This document shows, one piece after another, positions 62,712 through 64,000 of a DNA stretch of 64,000 nucleotides (position 1 is the stretch's first letter; each line of letters begins with the position of its first letter). The notes below the pieces were generated by a model, which searched no databases, was not told the DNA's origin, and was given only the letters and a program-made list of their open reading frames with translations. The translations under genes were made by a program, and so were the position numbers. The stretch is taken from contig NZ_JABAEF010000024.1 in NCBI RefSeq assembly GCF_023701945.1, positions 1 to 64,000 of the forward strand, written 5' to 3'. Origin of the DNA: Rhizobium sp. CG5. Its GTDB lineage: Bacteria; Pseudomonadota; Alphaproteobacteria; Rhizobiales; Rhizobiaceae.

Positions 62712-63911
62712 TTGGGCGCAGATCTTCATGCACCACTGGGGCAGAACCGCCGGACTGCGGCTGCCGGATCGCGCCGCATCTCGCCATCCCTGATCAGCGG
62801 CATTGTCGCCGTATCGACAATTCTCGGCCTGTCGATCTATGCCTCCGTGATGCCGGAGGCGCTACAAAAGACAGCCTCCCTCCCGCAAACACCGCCCGTC
62901 GAGCAGCCGGCCGATAGCGCCGCAGCCGACGGCAATGCGGCGCGCCGCCCAAGCTCTACAGGCCAGCTTTCGGCCCGCGCTCCCCATTCCGGCGCCAATG
63001 TGGAGAGCACCACCATGCCCGACGGCAGCGTGGTGACCAAATTCACGCCCCGCCCGCGCGGCGAGACCGGACCGGCGCTGATCGACGCGCCACGCATCGG
63101 CCAGGATCCGCGCATGGCGGCCATGCCCAACGAAGACCTGCTGGAGGATACCGTCTACGGACCGATTCCGGTCATCGGGCCGGACGGCCTGCGGCCGGTC
63201 GAGCAATATGCAAGACCCTGGTCCGGCGCCCGCGGCACCCGCATCGCCATCGTCGTGAGCGGGCTCGGCCTCAGCCAGACCGGCACGCAGCGCGCCATCA
63301 AGCAATTGCCCGAGGAGGTCACGCTCGCCTTTGCCGCCACCGGCAACAGCCTGCAGCGCTGGATGAAGGAGGCACGCAATGCCGGCCACGAGATCCTGCT
63401 GCAGATCCCCCTGGAGCCGTTCGATTACCCCGCCAACGACCCCGGCCGTGGCACTTTGCGGGTCGACCACTCCGCCGCCGACAATCTGGACGATCTGCAC
63501 CAGTCCATGGCGAGCATCACCAATTATACCGGCGTGATGAACTACATGGGCGCGCGCTTCCTCGCCGATGCCGATGCCCTGGACCCCGTGATGCGCGACA
63601 TTGCCGACCGCGGCCTGCTGTTTCTGGACGACGGCTCGTCGGCCCAGTCGCTGGTCGGCCAATATGCCAAGACGCTGGACATGCCCCATGCCTTCGCCGA
63701 CATGCAACTGGACGACCAACTGGACGAGCGGGCGATCCTGACCCGGCTCGACGAGTTGGAGCGCATCGCCCGCAAGAACGGCACGGCCATCGGCACGGCC
63801 TCGGCCTTTGACGAGAGCATTGCGGCAATCCGAAAATGGAGCGAAGAAGCCACCCTGCGCGGCATCGAGATCGTAGGCGTCTCGGCCATCGCCACCGACA
63901 TGCAACGGTAA
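62712..63911 (+). CDS. Divergent polysaccharide deacetylase family protein (YibQ/DUF610)
   Basis: This protein of about 399 residues has an N-terminal membrane anchor (SLISGIVAVSTILGLSIYASV), a Pro/Ala-rich linker, and a C-terminal divergent deacetylase fold (IAIVVSGLGLSQTGTQRAI, EILLQIPLEPFDYP, FLADADALDPVM, FLDDGSSAQSLV). The family is periplasmic; enzyme activity is unproven. The TTG at 62712 gives LGADLHAPLGQ, the usual N-terminus of rhizobial homologues; no ATG fits. It links to envC-ctpA upstream and rppH 8 bp downstream. Confidence 0.85.
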   Translation: MGADLHAPLGQNRRTAAAGSRRISPSLISGIVAVSTILGLSIYASVMPEALQKTASLPQTPPVEQPADSAAADGNAARRPSSTGQLSARAPHSGANVESTTMPDGSVVTKFTPRPRGETGPALIDAPRIGQDPRMAAMPNEDLLEDTVYGPIPVIGPDGLRPVEQYARPWSGARGTRIAIVVSGLGLSQTGTQRAIKQLPEEVTLAFAATGNSLQRWMKEARNAGHEILLQIPLEPFDYPANDPGRGTLRVDHSAADNLDDLHQSMASITNYTGVMNYMGARFLADADALDPVMRDIADRGLLFLDDGSSAQSLVGQYAKTLDMPHAFADMQLDDQLDERAILTRLDELERIARKNGTAIGTASAFDESIAAIRKWSEEATLRGIEIVGVSAIATDMQR

Positions 63912-63919
63912 GGACCGAT

Positions 63920-64000
63920 ATGACCCGAAACGTAGTGACAGCAAGCGATCTGCCGTACCGACCCTGCGTCGGCATCATGGTGCTGAACCCCGCCGGCCTG
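63920..64000 (+). CDS. rppH: RNA pyrophosphohydrolase RppH, N-terminal fragment (partial)
   Basis: Only 27 codons are in the window: MTRNVVTASDLPYRPC, then VGIMVLNPAGL. This is the start of rhizobial RppH/Nudix proteins, which remove 5' pyrophosphate from mRNA and trigger decay. The ATG at 63920 has AAGGA upstream. The Nudix box lies past the edge, so the call rests on the N-terminus and on the gene order after the deacetylase-like gene. Confidence 0.75.
   Translation, partial: MTRNVVTASDLPYRPCVGIMVLNPAGL

Overview
This is a GC-rich chromosomal segment of an alphaproteobacterium of the Rhizobiaceae type (Rhizobium/Agrobacterium/Sinorhizobium relatives); I cannot name the species. The evidence is a SAM-II riboswitch on metA, a perfect general-stress (EcfG/RpoE2-type) promoter on an rpoH2-like sigma gene, the neighbouring set carD, fdxA, S4-domain protein and Suv3-like helicase, a phaA-phaB-phaR polyhydroxybutyrate locus, a rhizobial intergenic palindrome, and an rkp/kps capsule (K-antigen) locus like that of Sinorhizobium. 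Most of the window is core housekeeping DNA; the capsule locus is the accessory-looking part.

Layout. 1-5000: the 3' end of putA, a long inverted repeat, galM, and a MoxR ATPase / VWA protein pair split by metA, which sits behind a SAM-II riboswitch with its own terminator. 5270-6000: two small overlapping unknown genes and rpsU. 6084-10350: thiN, the ABC-F ATPase uup, and a SbmA/BacA-like transporter whose ATPase domain has lost its catalytic motifs. 10460-13988: a TPP riboswitch and the thiamine importer thiBPQ. 14338-22083: an M48 lipoprotein protease, rpoH2, carD, fdxA, an hslR-like gene and the helicase. 22084-23470: small stress-type genes (DUF3309 and a glycine-zipper lipoprotein) set among three copies of a 75-bp repeat. 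23532-34417: phaB, phaA, phaR, rpmF, a GST, mtgA, ispA, a LysE exporter, an OmpA-type lipoprotein, ispG and an MFS transporter.

34562-53201 is the capsule locus. The minus-strand unit reads kpsM-kpsT-kpsE (rkpT, rkpS, rkpR) and then a KpsS/LpsZ-like gene. Divergently, rkpA (a 2516-aa iterative type I polyketide synthase, KS-AT-DH-pseudoMT-ER-KR-ACP, no thioesterase), rkpG (a PLP alpha-oxoamine synthase) and rkpH (an SDR carrying the 3-ketosphinganine-reductase motif YPPDTDTP) follow on the plus strand. Two head-to-head KpsS-like paralogues and a KpsD/Wza-type lipoprotein complete the set. My reading is that RkpA builds a reduced acyl chain on its ACP, RkpG releases it by condensation with an amino acid, and RkpH reduces the ketone. 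The product would be a sphingoid-like lipid on which the KpsS-like enzymes could start the capsule, with KpsM/T/E/D exporting it. The enzyme logic matches the fungal fumonisin core (PKS, oxoamine synthase, ketoreductase).

53281-64000 returns to housekeeping: purH, a heparinase II/III-like protein, rsmB, htpX, an SDHF4-like assembly factor, and the cell-wall set envC-ctpA-divergent polysaccharide deacetylase, ending in the first codons of rppH.
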